This document shows, piece by piece, positions 24,897-33,089 of a stretch of DNA of 64,000 bases (its first letter is position 1; the number at the start of each line of letters is the position of its first letter). This stretch comes from Desulfobacteraceae bacterium (GTDB lineage: Bacteria > Desulfobacterota > DSM-4660 > Desulfatiglandales > Desulfatiglandaceae). Made by a program: the position numbers and the translations under genes. Below the pieces are notes generated by a model. The model saw only the letters and a program-made list of their open reading frames with translations. It was not told where the DNA came from and searched no databases. The stretch lies in contig JAUWMR010000008.1 of assembly GCA_030613055.1 (NCBI GenBank), positions 1 to 64,000 on the forward strand, given 5' to 3'.

Positions 24897-25617
24897 TCTT
24901 TTTTTACAAATCTTGGGCCGTGGACCTTCGCAAGGCACGCTATTTTTGATCCTTAACAAAATAAAACAGGAAGGGCGAGTCAGAGAGGTGATCCAGGAGT
25001 GCGTAAAGGCGTTAAGCATCTATCCCGACGATATCCACCTGCGGCAACTGCTGGCAGAGTGTTATTTAGAAGTCGGTTTTATTGGGAGCGCTCAAAAAGA
25101 ACTGGACAGCATTACCTCACATATTGATGACTTAATTTCTGTCTATAAACTCCAGGCAGAAAACTCCGCCCAGCAGGATAGACCTAATGAGGCATTGGCA
25201 TCCATTGAAATATACCTTGCGCACAAACCGGATGATCAGGAGGCCCTTGATTTCAAACGCAGGATGAGTATGCGCGTTGAAAAATCCATGCGGCAAGAAC
25301 AGGAATCCTCAGAGGATATTGTTCAAGATAAAAATGAAGCTAAAGACGCGGGTTCCGACCTGGCAACAGCCACGCTTGCGGAAATCTACTATAATCAGGG
25401 TTTGATAGATGAGGCCATTCAAACATATGAAAGAATCCTCACGAACAATCCCGGCGACAAAGATGCTTCAAAACGCCTAAACGAGTTAAAGGCAGTTTCC
25501 TCGGAGAAATCACCGACACTGCGTGTAGATGAAAAAATCATAAAAGCAAGGAAAAAGAAAATGGTAGGAATCCTTGAAGGCTGGTTATCCAAAATCCAGG
25601 AGCCAGACCATGCCTGA
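24880..25617 (+). CDS. TPR-repeat protein
   Basis: A 245-residue soluble protein with tetratricopeptide helices near the N-terminus (VIQECVKALSIYPDDIHLRQ; LLAECYLEVGFIGSAQKELD) and again at LAEIYYNQGLIDEAIQTYER, ending in a basic helix (IIKARKKKMVGILEGWLSKI). A strong AAAGGAGGT site (about 24865-24873) fixes ATG 24880 inside the ftsB-like gene. It overlaps the next gene by eight bases. In this operon it may act as a scaffold for the division or envelope proteins encoded upstream; that is inference. Confidence 0.85.
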   Translation: MGESNDLFLQILGRGPSQGTLFLILNKIKQEGRVREVIQECVKALSIYPDDIHLRQLLAECYLEVGFIGSAQKELDSITSHIDDLISVYKLQAENSAQQDRPNEALASIEIYLAHKPDDQEALDFKRRMSMRVEKSMRQEQESSEDIVQDKNEAKDAGSDLATATLAEIYYNQGLIDEAIQTYERILTNNPGDKDASKRLNELKAVSSEKSPTLRVDEKIIKARKKKMVGILEGWLSKIQEPDHA

Positions 25618-26656
25618 TGCAATTCCCCGATTTAACTTCATGGCAACCGGGGTGGGCAGCGTCCCGTTTCAAGACACCGATGGCACATGCCGTGAAATTT
25701 TGGAATACCTTCCCCGCGTGCCCTTCTGGCCGCAGTTTGTAAAACGCACCTACTTGGAAGACATGATCATCCAGTTCAGCGAAGGTATTCCCCTTCTCGA
25801 AATAAAGGAGGAAAAAAGATCGCTCTACGTTTCGCAAACAAGTAATGTTGAGTCGGAGCTTGTTACCTTCTATGACCATTTCCTGTCCGGGGATACCGAT
25901 TACTTTGCCATAAGCAGGGAGTATGCCATTGGTCTCTATACCTTACTTGAACAAATTGAGCAGGGTTCATTTGACTGTCCTTATGTAAAAGGACAGACCG
26001 TCGGCCCTATCACATTTGCGGCGGGCATAACAGACACAAACGGCAATTCCTTACTCCACAACCCGGAGCTCTTAGAGGCCATGGTCAGTGGAATAGCCAT
26101 AAAAGCGCTCTGGCAGGTTATTCAACTTGCCAAATCCGGTAAAAAACCGATCATCTTTTTAGATGAACCCTACCTTTCCGGTTTCGGATCGGCCTTTACA
26201 CCCATTGAACGCAATGCCGTTATCGATAATCTGAAAGTTGTAATTGATTACCTAAGAGAGAATTCCGACACCCTGATCGGTATTCACTGCTGCGGAAATA
26301 CGGACTGGTCCATGATCGTGGAGGCAGGCCCTGACATTATCAACTTTGATGCATTTGAGTATATGGACTATTTCCTGTTGTATCCGGATGATATCAAGCG
26401 GTTTCTTAAGGAAGGCGGAATAATAGCCTGGGGAATCATTCCCACGGCAAACTTCACCGGCAAAGAAACGGTAGATGAGCTTTTTTCAAAACTTGAACAG
26501 GGTCTTGGCCGTATTCATGAATGGGGCATTGCCCCCGCTATGCTCGCCGAAAGATCCATGCTTACGCCGGCCTGTGGTATGGGCACCATGACACCCGCAC
26601 ACGCGAAAAAAACCATGGAAATCCTCTCCCGGTTATCCCTAAAACTTAGTAAATAA
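25610..26656 (+). CDS. Uroporphyrinogen decarboxylase / cobalamin-independent methionine synthase (UROD/MetE-like) superfamily protein
   Basis: A 348-residue TIM-barrel protein. It starts with FMATGVGSVPFQDTDGTCRE, typical of short MetE C-terminal-like proteins, and keeps a zinc-ligand pattern: HCCG in IGIHCCGNTDWSMI and Cys in LTPACGMGTMTPAHAKKTM. This suggests a zinc-dependent methyl transfer from an unknown donor. It lacks the MetE N-terminal half, so it is not a classical methionine synthase. Such short forms are common in anaerobes. ATG 25610 overlaps the TPR gene stop by eight bases, so it ends the exbB operon, an unexpected partner for envelope genes. Confidence 0.8.
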   Translation: MPDAIPRFNFMATGVGSVPFQDTDGTCREILEYLPRVPFWPQFVKRTYLEDMIIQFSEGIPLLEIKEEKRSLYVSQTSNVESELVTFYDHFLSGDTDYFAISREYAIGLYTLLEQIEQGSFDCPYVKGQTVGPITFAAGITDTNGNSLLHNPELLEAMVSGIAIKALWQVIQLAKSGKKPIIFLDEPYLSGFGSAFTPIERNAVIDNLKVVIDYLRENSDTLIGIHCCGNTDWSMIVEAGPDIINFDAFEYMDYFLLYPDDIKRFLKEGGIIAWGIIPTANFTGKETVDELFSKLEQGLGRIHEWGIAPAMLAERSMLTPACGMGTMTPAHAKKTMEILSRLSLKLSK

Positions 26657-26712
26657 CCGATACACAATCCTACTCTTCCGTCACTCCAATGCCTTATCTT
26701 CTATTCATTTTC

Positions 26713-28659
26713 TCAATCTCCTTTCGGCTTATTTTTTCTTTCATCCAGAATTTCCCTTATCTTTTGTGACAACTCCTTCAGATTGAATGGCTTATGCATA
26801 AAACCATCACAACCCCTTTCCAATATCTCGGTGGCTTCTCCCTCTATACTATATCCGCTTAAAAGAAGGACCTTTACATTGGAATTGATCTCTTTCATTC
26901 TATTATAGGTCTCTCCACCGCCCATGCCAGGCATTACCATATCCATAAGGACTATATCAATCTTGTCCTGATTTTTCTTATATAGTTCTAATGCCTCTTG
27001 ACCACTCATGGCCAATAAGACTTCATAACCCAATATTCTCAGCATCTGTTCACCGGTATCAAGAATCATATCCTCATCGTCTACCAGAAGAATTGTTTCT
27101 TTGCCCTTTACAAACTCACCGGATAACAACTCCTTTTCTTCTTTCACCTCTTTTTCTATTGCCGGCAGGCAAATACTGAAAGTGGTCCCATATCCTTCTT
27201 CAGACTCAACATCAATATATCCACTATGAGCCTTGACGATTCCGTAAACAGAAGCCAATCCGAGACCTGTGCCTTTGCTTAAGTCCTTTGTAGTAAAGAA
27301 CGGGTCAAAGACGCGCTCCATGGTCTCTTTGTCCATGCCCACGCCAGTATCTCTTACCGTTAATAAGACATGGTTTCCTGCCTTCACTTTATATGGCTTA
27401 CCAATCATATCCTTATCAGTGACATTCATTGTCTTTAAGAAAAGGTCGCCACCGCCGGGCATGGCATCCGCGGCATTTACATAGAGGTTCAACAATACCT
27501 GCTCAATCTGCCCCTGGTCTGCCTTTATTCCATATAATTCATCAGCTAACTCTTGATGAACACTGATCTCCTTTCTGGTCACGCCAAAAGTTTCAGAAAT
27601 TTCTTTTATCAACTGGTTCAGGCTGATGGGCCTGACCTCATATCTTCCTCCCCTGGCATATCCAAGTAGCTGGCTGGTCAGTTTAGATCCACTTTGAACC
27701 GATTTTTCAATACTTGTTAATCTTTGATAATTTGGATGATCGGGGTCGGTCTCTAAAAGCATCAAAGATGTGTTTCCCATAATATTCATAAGCAGGTTAT
27801 TGAAGTTATGCGCCATACCGCCTGCCAGAGTCCCTATAGACTCCATCCTTTCGGCATGCCGGAGTCTGTCTTCAAGCTTCGCTCGCGCTTCCTCGGCAAG
27901 TTTGCGGTCGGTGATGTTTTTGTCAACGCCACGGTAGCCTGTTAATTCACCGCTTTCATCAAATATTGGAACGCCATAGGTTAGGAGACAAACTCTCTTT
28001 CCTTCTTTAGTCAGGTTCCAGTTCTCCAAATCAACAATTGGTTTCTTTTCAGAGGTAATTTTTTTGAAAACTTCCCCGATACGCTTTGCCTCGTCTTCCG
28101 GCATTATTTCGAAAGGAGTTTTTCCAATAAGCTCTTCAGGATCATATCCAAGAATATCCTTTACCTTTCCGGATGCAAACGTGTATTTTCCGTTACTGTC
28201 AACTTCCCAAATCCAGTCTGCCATGCTATATGAGATATCCCTGAAACGCTCCTCGTTCTCCTGCAGTGCCTTTTCAATCATTTTTGTTTTTGTATTATCG
28301 CTTATGACCTCAATAGATCCCAATAAATTATTGTCTTCATCATAATAGGGGTTGGCCCTGACATTTCTCCATCTCGGTTTATTGTTCTGGTCAATGACAT
28401 ATTGAATCCTTCGATGAGGTTTTCCGTCAGCAAATACCTCCATGGATGGACAGCCGGGACACGGTTCATTAAGTCCGTAGAAAAAATCATAACATTTCCT
28501 TTTGTACATCCCTGCCCTGTTTTCATAAAGATACATAATTGTTTTGTTTACCCACAGAGACCTCATATCTCTGCTTATAATAATCACCCCATCGGCCAGA
28601 GAGTTTAAAATCGCCTCATATCTTCTTACCTTTTCCTGTATTTTCAGATCTTCCTGCAT
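26713..28659 (-). CDS. Soluble hybrid sensor histidine kinase (PAS-PAS-HisKA-HATPase-REC)
   Basis: A 648-residue protein without membrane helices. PAS1 (about 10-125) holds a NEPCPGCPSMEVF cysteine motif. PAS2 (about 135-260) reads WIWEVDSNGKYTFASGKV. The dimerisation/phosphoacceptor helix has His in GTLAGGMAHNFNNLL, as in NtrB-like kinases. The ATPase domain has NAADAMPGGG, DTGVGMD and GTGLGLASVYG boxes. A C-terminal receiver (TILLVDDEDMILDTGEQML, phospho-Asp in IVLMDMVMPGMGG) makes it a hybrid. I start at ATG 28659 because AAGGGGTGG lies just ahead; the upstream TTG does not fit. No output regulator is next door, so phosphorelay to a distant protein is likely. Confidence 0.92.
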   Translation of the reverse strand: MQEDLKIQEKVRRYEAILNSLADGVIIISRDMRSLWVNKTIMYLYENRAGMYKRKCYDFFYGLNEPCPGCPSMEVFADGKPHRRIQYVIDQNNKPRWRNVRANPYYDEDNNLLGSIEVISDNTKTKMIEKALQENEERFRDISYSMADWIWEVDSNGKYTFASGKVKDILGYDPEELIGKTPFEIMPEDEAKRIGEVFKKITSEKKPIVDLENWNLTKEGKRVCLLTYGVPIFDESGELTGYRGVDKNITDRKLAEEARAKLEDRLRHAERMESIGTLAGGMAHNFNNLLMNIMGNTSLMLLETDPDHPNYQRLTSIEKSVQSGSKLTSQLLGYARGGRYEVRPISLNQLIKEISETFGVTRKEISVHQELADELYGIKADQGQIEQVLLNLYVNAADAMPGGGDLFLKTMNVTDKDMIGKPYKVKAGNHVLLTVRDTGVGMDKETMERVFDPFFTTKDLSKGTGLGLASVYGIVKAHSGYIDVESEEGYGTTFSICLPAIEKEVKEEKELLSGEFVKGKETILLVDDEDMILDTGEQMLRILGYEVLLAMSGQEALELYKKNQDKIDIVLMDMVMPGMGGGETYNRMKEINSNVKVLLLSGYSIEGEATEILERGCDGFMHKPFNLKELSQKIREILDERKNKPKGD

Positions 28660-28734
28660 AATCCACCCCTTATTCAATAATCCCGAATTTCACAGCCAAA
28701 TTTTGAAAATACACAATATAATATTAAGCTTGAT

Positions 28735-28760
28735 ATAGCCGCAAAAAGGCGCAAAATTCG
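28735..28760. repeat. TTTTTGCGGCTATATC motif, inverted copy
   Basis: GATATAGCCGCAAAAAGGCGCAAAAT is the reverse complement of the motif found at about 2946-2970 and 44168-44200. It lies in the leader region of the histidine kinase gene. Confidence 0.7.
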
Positions 28761-28853
28761 CAAAATTTTAGAATCGCATTTAACAAAATCAATAGGTTAC
28801 AGACAGAGAAATTTCTTTAACCGACTTTTTACGAATGCATCAAGTTTAATGGT

Positions 28854-28974
28854 CTCGTAAAAAGTCGTATTTGACCTTATCTGTCATTCCTGCGAAAGCA
28901 GGAATCTAGTGATTTCAGACAATTATGGACTCCCGCCTTCGCGGGAGTGACGTGATTTTGACTTTTCACGAGAC
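28854..28974. repeat. MITE-like palindromic element (121 bp) with 15-bp terminal inverted repeats
   Basis: The terminal repeats GTCTCGTAAAAAGTC (28854-28868) and GACTTTTCACGAGAC (28960-28974) match at 14 of 15 positions as inverted repeats. Inside are facing family C palindromes (GTCATTCCTGCGAAAGCAGG and ACTCCCGCCTTCGCGGGAGT). No coding capacity. Related elements are at 30761-30914, 57961-58300 and 63401-63576. Confidence 0.75.
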
Positions 28975-28982
28975 TATCATAT

Positions 28983-29480
28983 CTAAAATCTGCCTATTTG
29001 GTGGAGGCAGTGATATGTTACAATACCCACGGTGGTGGAGAGATTCAGGCTGCGGACCTTTCCCCAGATGGGAATGGAATAACATGGATAGGAGGCTTTG
29101 ATGTGTTCCGGCAGCCCTAAGGTCTCCTGTCCGAACAGGAGATAATCACCATGGCTTACCTCTGATTCAGTATATACATTGGGAGCGTGTCTGCTGAAAA
29201 CAAGGAGCCTTTTGTCTTTATCCATACTCCCGATAAATGCTTCAAAAGCTAAATGATGTCGAATATCAACCTCGTGCCAGTAATCCAGCCCTGCCCTTTT
29301 TAGATGTTTGTCATCCACTTTGAATCCGAGTGGATGAATCAGGTGCAGTGGTATTTCAGCGGCCCCGCAAAGGCGCGAAATATTACCGGTATTGGCAGGT
29401 ATCTCGGGCCGGTAAAGAACAATATGGAGGTAGGGGTTTTCAAAGACACGGTGCTTGATCTTTGTGATATCGAGGGTCAT
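28983..29480 (-). CDS. trmL: tRNA (cytidine/uridine-34 2'-O)-methyltransferase TrmL-like (SPOUT family)
   Basis: A 165-residue SPOUT methyltransferase predicted to methylate the ribose of the wobble nucleotide of tRNA-Leu. It has IVLYRPEIPANTGNISRLCG at the N-terminus, FGQETLGLPEH, and the knotted SAM-binding C-terminus IPIWGKVRSLNLSTTVGIVT. Length (about 155-165) fits TrmL exactly. The stop lies next to a MITE-like repeat and there is no operon partner. Confidence 0.92.
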   Translation of the reverse strand: MTLDITKIKHRVFENPYLHIVLYRPEIPANTGNISRLCGAAEIPLHLIHPLGFKVDDKHLKRAGLDYWHEVDIRHHLAFEAFIGSMDKDKRLLVFSRHAPNVYTESEVSHGDYLLFGQETLGLPEHIKASYPCYSIPIWGKVRSLNLSTTVGIVTYHCLHQIGRF

Positions 29481-29575
29481 TAAATGTAGTCCACGATGTC
29501 CCTTTTATTAATCTTTCCTATCTTGTTCCGATATGGACTCAGCGATGTCGTTCAGATACAGGAGATGTGATCTAT

Positions 29576-29878
29576 TCATAGATAAGTAACCTCTCTAAGA
29601 ATGCGATCCCTGATGAAGGGTTTGAGGGCTTTTTTCGTTACAAGATCGACTTCCCGTTCCAGGAGATTTTCCAGATACTCCTTGAGTTCGAGAAAAGTGA
29701 AAAAATCCACAGGGGCAGCAAAAGCCACGAGAATATCCACATCACTGCCGGATTGATCTTCTTCACGGGAAAAAGACCCAAAAATACCTATTTCGGTCAC
29801 CCCATATCGTTTCCGTAATTCCTCAAGATGCTTAGATATTGCATCAGCAGGCTTCATATCTCGTCCATCAACTTTCAT
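29576..29878 (-). CDS. MNT-type nucleotidyltransferase domain protein
   Basis: A 100-residue minimal nucleotidyltransferase with the GSFSREEDQSGSDVDILVAF motif (G-S-x9-D-x-D catalytic signature) and a C-terminal EREVDLVTKKALKPFIRDRI segment typical of MntA-like proteins. In HEPN-MNT modules the partner is a small HEPN toxin, but none is seen on either side. I start at ATG 29878, one base after the M48 gene stop; ATG 29857 is the alternative. As an orphan it may be a leftover antitoxin or a housekeeping adenylyltransferase. Confidence 0.85.
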   Translation of the reverse strand: MKVDGRDMKPADAISKHLEELRKRYGVTEIGIFGSFSREEDQSGSDVDILVAFAAPVDFFTFLELKEYLENLLEREVDLVTKKALKPFIRDRILREVTYL

Positions 29879-29879
29879 C

Positions 29880-30701
29880 TCATCTTTTCTTCCGCGATCT
29901 TTCATAATAAGGCATTGCCTCTGATACAAGCTCTCTGATCCGGGCTATCCTTTCTTCAGTAGCAGGATGTGTAGATAAGAATTCGGGAGGCCTGGCCCCG
30001 CCCTGCTTTGCCATTCTCTGCCAGAAATCGACTGCCTTTCGCGGATCATACCCTGCCATGGCCATGATGGTCAAGCCGATACGGTCAGCCTCGTATTCAT
30101 GAACCCTGCTGTACGGAAGCAGGACGCCCACGCTGGCCCCTAAGCCGAAAGCGCCCATGAAGATCTGCTGGGTCATGGCGGGCTTTTCCCTTATAGCAAC
30201 AGACAGCGCCATCCCGCCCAAACTAACAAGGAGACCCTGGCTCATTCGCTCGTTCCCGTGCCTGGCAATGGCATGGGCCACCTCGTGTCCCACGACAACT
30301 GCCAGACCGGTTTCATCCCTGGTATATTTCAAAATCCCGGTATAGACGGCAATCTTCCCGCCAGGCATACACCAGGCATTGACCGTCTTGTCATCTTCGA
30401 TCAGGTTAAACTCCCACTGGTAATTTTTTATCTGATCAGCGAGCCCGGAATCCCTCATAAATTCCTCTGCCGCGCCTGAAATCCGCCTCCCAACCCTTTG
30501 AACCATTTTAACATTTTGCTGGTCTTTCGAAAGCCTGGATTCCTTGAGAACCTTGTCATATTGCTGCAGGCTAAGGGCCATCATCTTGGATTGGGGCAAC
30601 AGATGCAAACCTCTTCTTTCGGTGAGGGGAACTTTTGCACATCCGGCAAAAAACAGAAGGATCGTTATAATAACAATACATGATCTCATAGTTTTCATCA
30701 T
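29880..30701 (-). CDS. M48-family metalloprotease lipoprotein (LoiP/BepA-like)
   Basis: A 273-residue predicted lipoprotein. The signal peptide ends in a lipobox-like FAGC (Cys about residue 21). The zinc site is VVVGHEVAHAIARHGNERMS, with the distant third ligand expected in EYEADRIGLTIMAMAGYDPR. STHPATEERIARI near the end is typical of outer-membrane-associated M48 proteases that check periplasmic or outer-membrane proteins. GGAG eight bases before ATG 30701 decides the start. It is followed by the nucleotidyltransferase gene after a single base. Confidence 0.92.
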   Translation of the reverse strand: MMKTMRSCIVIITILLFFAGCAKVPLTERRGLHLLPQSKMMALSLQQYDKVLKESRLSKDQQNVKMVQRVGRRISGAAEEFMRDSGLADQIKNYQWEFNLIEDDKTVNAWCMPGGKIAVYTGILKYTRDETGLAVVVGHEVAHAIARHGNERMSQGLLVSLGGMALSVAIREKPAMTQQIFMGAFGLGASVGVLLPYSRVHEYEADRIGLTIMAMAGYDPRKAVDFWQRMAKQGGARPPEFLSTHPATEERIARIRELVSEAMPYYERSRKKR

Positions 30702-30760
30702 AATAAATACTCCAAGCCCGGACAAGCCGGAAAAGTGCCTACGCTATGTAAGCCTCACTC

Positions 30761-30914
30761 TAGTGTCATGTCATCTAAGTAATGTCGTAAAAATGGCTGT
30801 CATTCCCGCGGAAGCGGGAATCCAGAAGCACTGAAGTAACCCAAAATACTGGATTCCCGCCTTCGCGGGAATGACGAGTGCCTGATACGATATTTCACGC
30901 ATGACACGACACTA
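30761..30914. repeat. MITE-like palindromic element (154 bp) with 14-bp terminal inverted repeats
   Basis: Termini TAGTGTCATGTCAT (30761-30774) and ATGACACGACACTA (30901-30914) are inverted repeats with 13 of 14 matches. The interior is two facing family C hairpins (ATTCCCGCGGAAGCGGGAAT and ATTCCCGCCTTCGCGGGAAT), making the whole unit a near-complete palindrome. The remainder of 30702-31046 has no visible gene. Confidence 0.75.
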
Positions 30915-31046
30915 AACTTTGGTGCAAGGTTAGGGTTAACAGATTACAAAAATTCTTTTACCTTGCGCCCTGCGACCTGTGCCTCACAAGGATTTCTGCT
31001 AATTAACCCACTTGAGGTAAAAAAACCATTTCTGTATGGAAACTGG

Positions 31047-31256
31047 TTAATAAGGTCTAAGGGCGCCACAGTCGGGGCACTGCCAGTTAACCCCGCTGCA
31101 GGTCAGTCCCCACAGGTTTTCTTCCATGCAGGTATTGCAGATTTGAAACCCGCACGGGCATGTCCAGCAAAAAGGCTGCCTTTTTCCGCAACAACTGCAC
31201 TTATACTCCTTTTTCTTGCGTTTGTTTTTGCTATTATTGGATTTTGCTCCATCCAA
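31047..31256 (-). CDS. Small cysteine-rich putative zinc-binding protein
   Basis: About 69 residues with a basic start and then ten cysteines in pairs: YKCSCCGKRQPFCWTCPCGF, QICNTCMEENLWGLTC and WQCPDCGALRPY. The spacing suggests one or two zinc-ribbon/treble-clef sites. I recall similar short proteins in Desulfobacterota, but cannot name a family. Start is uncertain: TTG 31256 has GGAG about ten bases ahead; an upstream GTG at 31319 lies within intergenic repeat sequence. DNA, RNA or redox function cannot be told. Confidence 0.6.
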   Translation of the reverse strand: MDGAKSNNSKNKRKKKEYKCSCCGKRQPFCWTCPCGFQICNTCMEENLWGLTCSGVNWQCPDCGALRPY

Positions 31257-31274
31257 GTTGGCAAAGCTCCAATT

Positions 31275-31390
31275 GTTAAACTTACATGAAATGGGACACA
31301 GGTTAACGCAGACAAACACAGATAATATTTTTTGTTTTTCATTAATATCCAGGAATATCCGTGTTCATCCGTGTCCCAAACTCTTCGTGC
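31275..31390. repeat. CACAGATAA / ATCTGTGTC-type repeat stretch
   Basis: GGGACACAGGTTAACGCAGA (about 31293-31312) and the inverted ATCCGTGTTCATCCGTGTCC (about 31357-31376) belong to the same family as the direct repeats flanking the GxxExxY remnant at 7612 and 7778. They form a loose inverted pair around an AT-rich centre. Confidence 0.6.
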
Positions 31391-31417
31391 CCTGGCCCCC
31401 CGGGCCTGAATTTTTCA

Positions 31418-32224
31418 CTACAATTCAACCAAGGGCAGCGGTTCATCCTGGTAACTTATCAATATTTTTGTCTCCTTATAACCGCGTTCACTCAGTGCCT
31501 TTTCTGCTTCTTCGCGCGCCTTATCCGGATCATTATTGGCCTCACTCAGGTGCGCAAGGACAACAAACCTAAGATCCCGGTGGGAGACAGCACGAAGCAG
31601 CTCTCCTGCCTGCACGTTTGACAGGTGCCCATCCTGGCCCTTTATTCTCCTTTTTAGATCAAGGGGGTAAGGACCCTCATCTAACATCTCCTGATCATAG
31701 TTAAACTCCATGATCAAGGCATGGCATCCTTTCAAACGGTCTTCCACTAACCCTGTACTGCGTCCAAGATCGGTAACCAGACCAATTCTTGTCCCGTTTT
31801 GATCCGGTGTCCCGCCGGTCCCGGAAACAACAAGCCCGAAAGGATCGGAAGCATCGTGGCACTTGGTAAAGGTCTCAACACAGAGATCCTTTATGGTCAG
31901 CATTTGCCCGGTATGAAGTATTACCGGACTTGCCAGGTTGCCAAGCATTCTACGCCCTCTCTCCAGGGTCTTGTGGTTGAGGTAGACAGGCAGATCATAG
32001 CGCCGGGACAAAGCTCCCGCCCCTTTTATGTGATCCCCATGTTCGTGGGTCACTATAATGGCGTCCAGGTTTGCAGGCTCAATGCCCACCAATTCCATAC
32101 GTCGCTCGATCTCACGGCAGCTCAGTCCGGCGTCAATGAGAATTCTTGTATTACCCGTCTCGACGTAACAGGCATTTCCACCGCTGCCAGAGGCCAGTAC
32201 GGCGAATCGCATTTCTCTTTTCAT
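31418..32224 (-). CDS. MBL-fold metallo-hydrolase (WalJ/YycJ-like)
   Basis: A 268-residue metallo-beta-lactamase-fold protein. It starts FAVLASGSGGNACYVETG, the standard start of the YycJ/WalJ group, carries the metal motif IIVTHEHGDHIKGAG, and has further ligands at KCHDA, VTDLG and LAHLSEANNDP. In Firmicutes WalJ acts in DNA repair or cell-wall control; proteobacterial members are poorly defined exonuclease-like hydrolases. The ATG overlaps the dut stop (ATGA), so the two form an operon, consistent with nucleotide or DNA metabolism. Confidence 0.9.
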   Translation of the reverse strand: MKREMRFAVLASGSGGNACYVETGNTRILIDAGLSCREIERRMELVGIEPANLDAIIVTHEHGDHIKGAGALSRRYDLPVYLNHKTLERGRRMLGNLASPVILHTGQMLTIKDLCVETFTKCHDASDPFGLVVSGTGGTPDQNGTRIGLVTDLGRSTGLVEDRLKGCHALIMEFNYDQEMLDEGPYPLDLKRRIKGQDGHLSNVQAGELLRAVSHRDLRFVVLAHLSEANNDPDKAREEAEKALSERGYKETKILISYQDEPLPLVEL

Positions 32225-32664
32225 TTTGTCCCTGTATGCCCGAACCCCCCTTTTCCACGAACAGTCGTATCAAGATCATCCACTTCCACAAGGTCAGCTC
32301 GATAAACCTTAGATATAACCATCTGGGCGATACGATCCCCTCTCTTTATTGTGAATGGCTCGGCCCCCCAGTTGATCATGACAATGCCTATTTCACCCCT
32401 GTAATCCGAATCAATGGTCCCCGGGGAGTTTACCATTCCGATACCATGACGAAGCGCAAGGCCGCTTCGGGGCCGAATCTGCGCCTCATATCCGGCGGGC
32501 ACGGAGACTGCCAGGCCCGTTGGAATAAGCATTATCTCACCGGGCTTCAGTTGCACATCGCCTTTAATGGAAGCCCTTATGTCCATGCCTGAAGAACCTT
32601 TGGATTCATAGCCGGGCAGTGGGAGGTCTTCGCTGTCTTTTAAACGCCTTATCTTGATTTGCAT
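32221..32664 (-). CDS. dut: dUTP diphosphatase (dUTPase)
   Basis: A 147-residue trimeric dUTPase that converts dUTP to dUMP and PPi, keeping uracil out of DNA. All five motifs are present: SSGMDIRA, RPRSGLALRHG, GTIDSDYRGEI (with the catalytic Asp region), RGDRIAQMV and the C-terminal P-loop-like RGKGGFGHTG. I use ATG 32664; the TTG at 32673 is possible. Coupled to the MBL-hydrolase gene downstream. Confidence 0.96.
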   Translation of the reverse strand: MQIKIRRLKDSEDLPLPGYESKGSSGMDIRASIKGDVQLKPGEIMLIPTGLAVSVPAGYEAQIRPRSGLALRHGIGMVNSPGTIDSDYRGEIGIVMINWGAEPFTIKRGDRIAQMVISKVYRADLVEVDDLDTTVRGKGGFGHTGTK

Positions 32665-32696
32665 CCTATCCAAAACCTAATTCCATGGGCGGGGAA

Positions 32697-33087
32697 ATTA
32701 CAAAAATGCCTATTTATCCCGCTTATTGCGGGGAAGTTAAGGCAAGTGCCTAAAGTTTGAAGTGCCTAAAGTGCCTAAAGTTTTTGTTGTTGGATATTGG
32801 TTATTGAGAATTGGATATTGGATATTTTTTGTGCACTATCTTTTCGTGCCCTAAGTGGATGCGAACGTTAGAAAATATCCAATGTCGAATGTTCAATGTC
32901 CAATTCTCAAGTTTTTCGATGGATATTGGACATTGGACATTAGTAGCGCACGGCTTTAGTCCCGCTTTAGCGGGAACAGAGACTAAGCAGGGCTAAAGCC
33001 CTGCGCTACACGGATCCGGTTGATTGATGCCCAGTCACCCAGTGCCATGGCCTAAGCAGGGCTAAAGCCCTGCGCTACGCAGGGTTT
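32697..33087. repeat. Composite repeat gap between dut and the M16 protease gene (families A, B, D)
   Basis: A family A unit with CCCGCTTATTGCGGGG lies at 32700-32782 and a family B block at 32790-32942. Two family D units follow (GCTTTAGTCCCGCTTTAGCGGG; GCAGGGCTAAAGCCCTGCGC) through 33087. All three families occur head to tail here. No gene or U-tract terminator is seen. Confidence 0.8.
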
Positions 33088-33089
33088 AG

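Noticed and set aside
25610-26656. Methionine synthase MetE
   Set aside because: At 348 residues it corresponds only to a C-terminal-like catalytic barrel and lacks the MetE N-terminal domain, so only a superfamily call is safe.
29481-30725. HEPN-MNT toxin-antitoxin module
   Set aside because: Only the MNT nucleotidyltransferase is present; its neighbours are an M48 protease and trmL, with no room for a HEPN partner.
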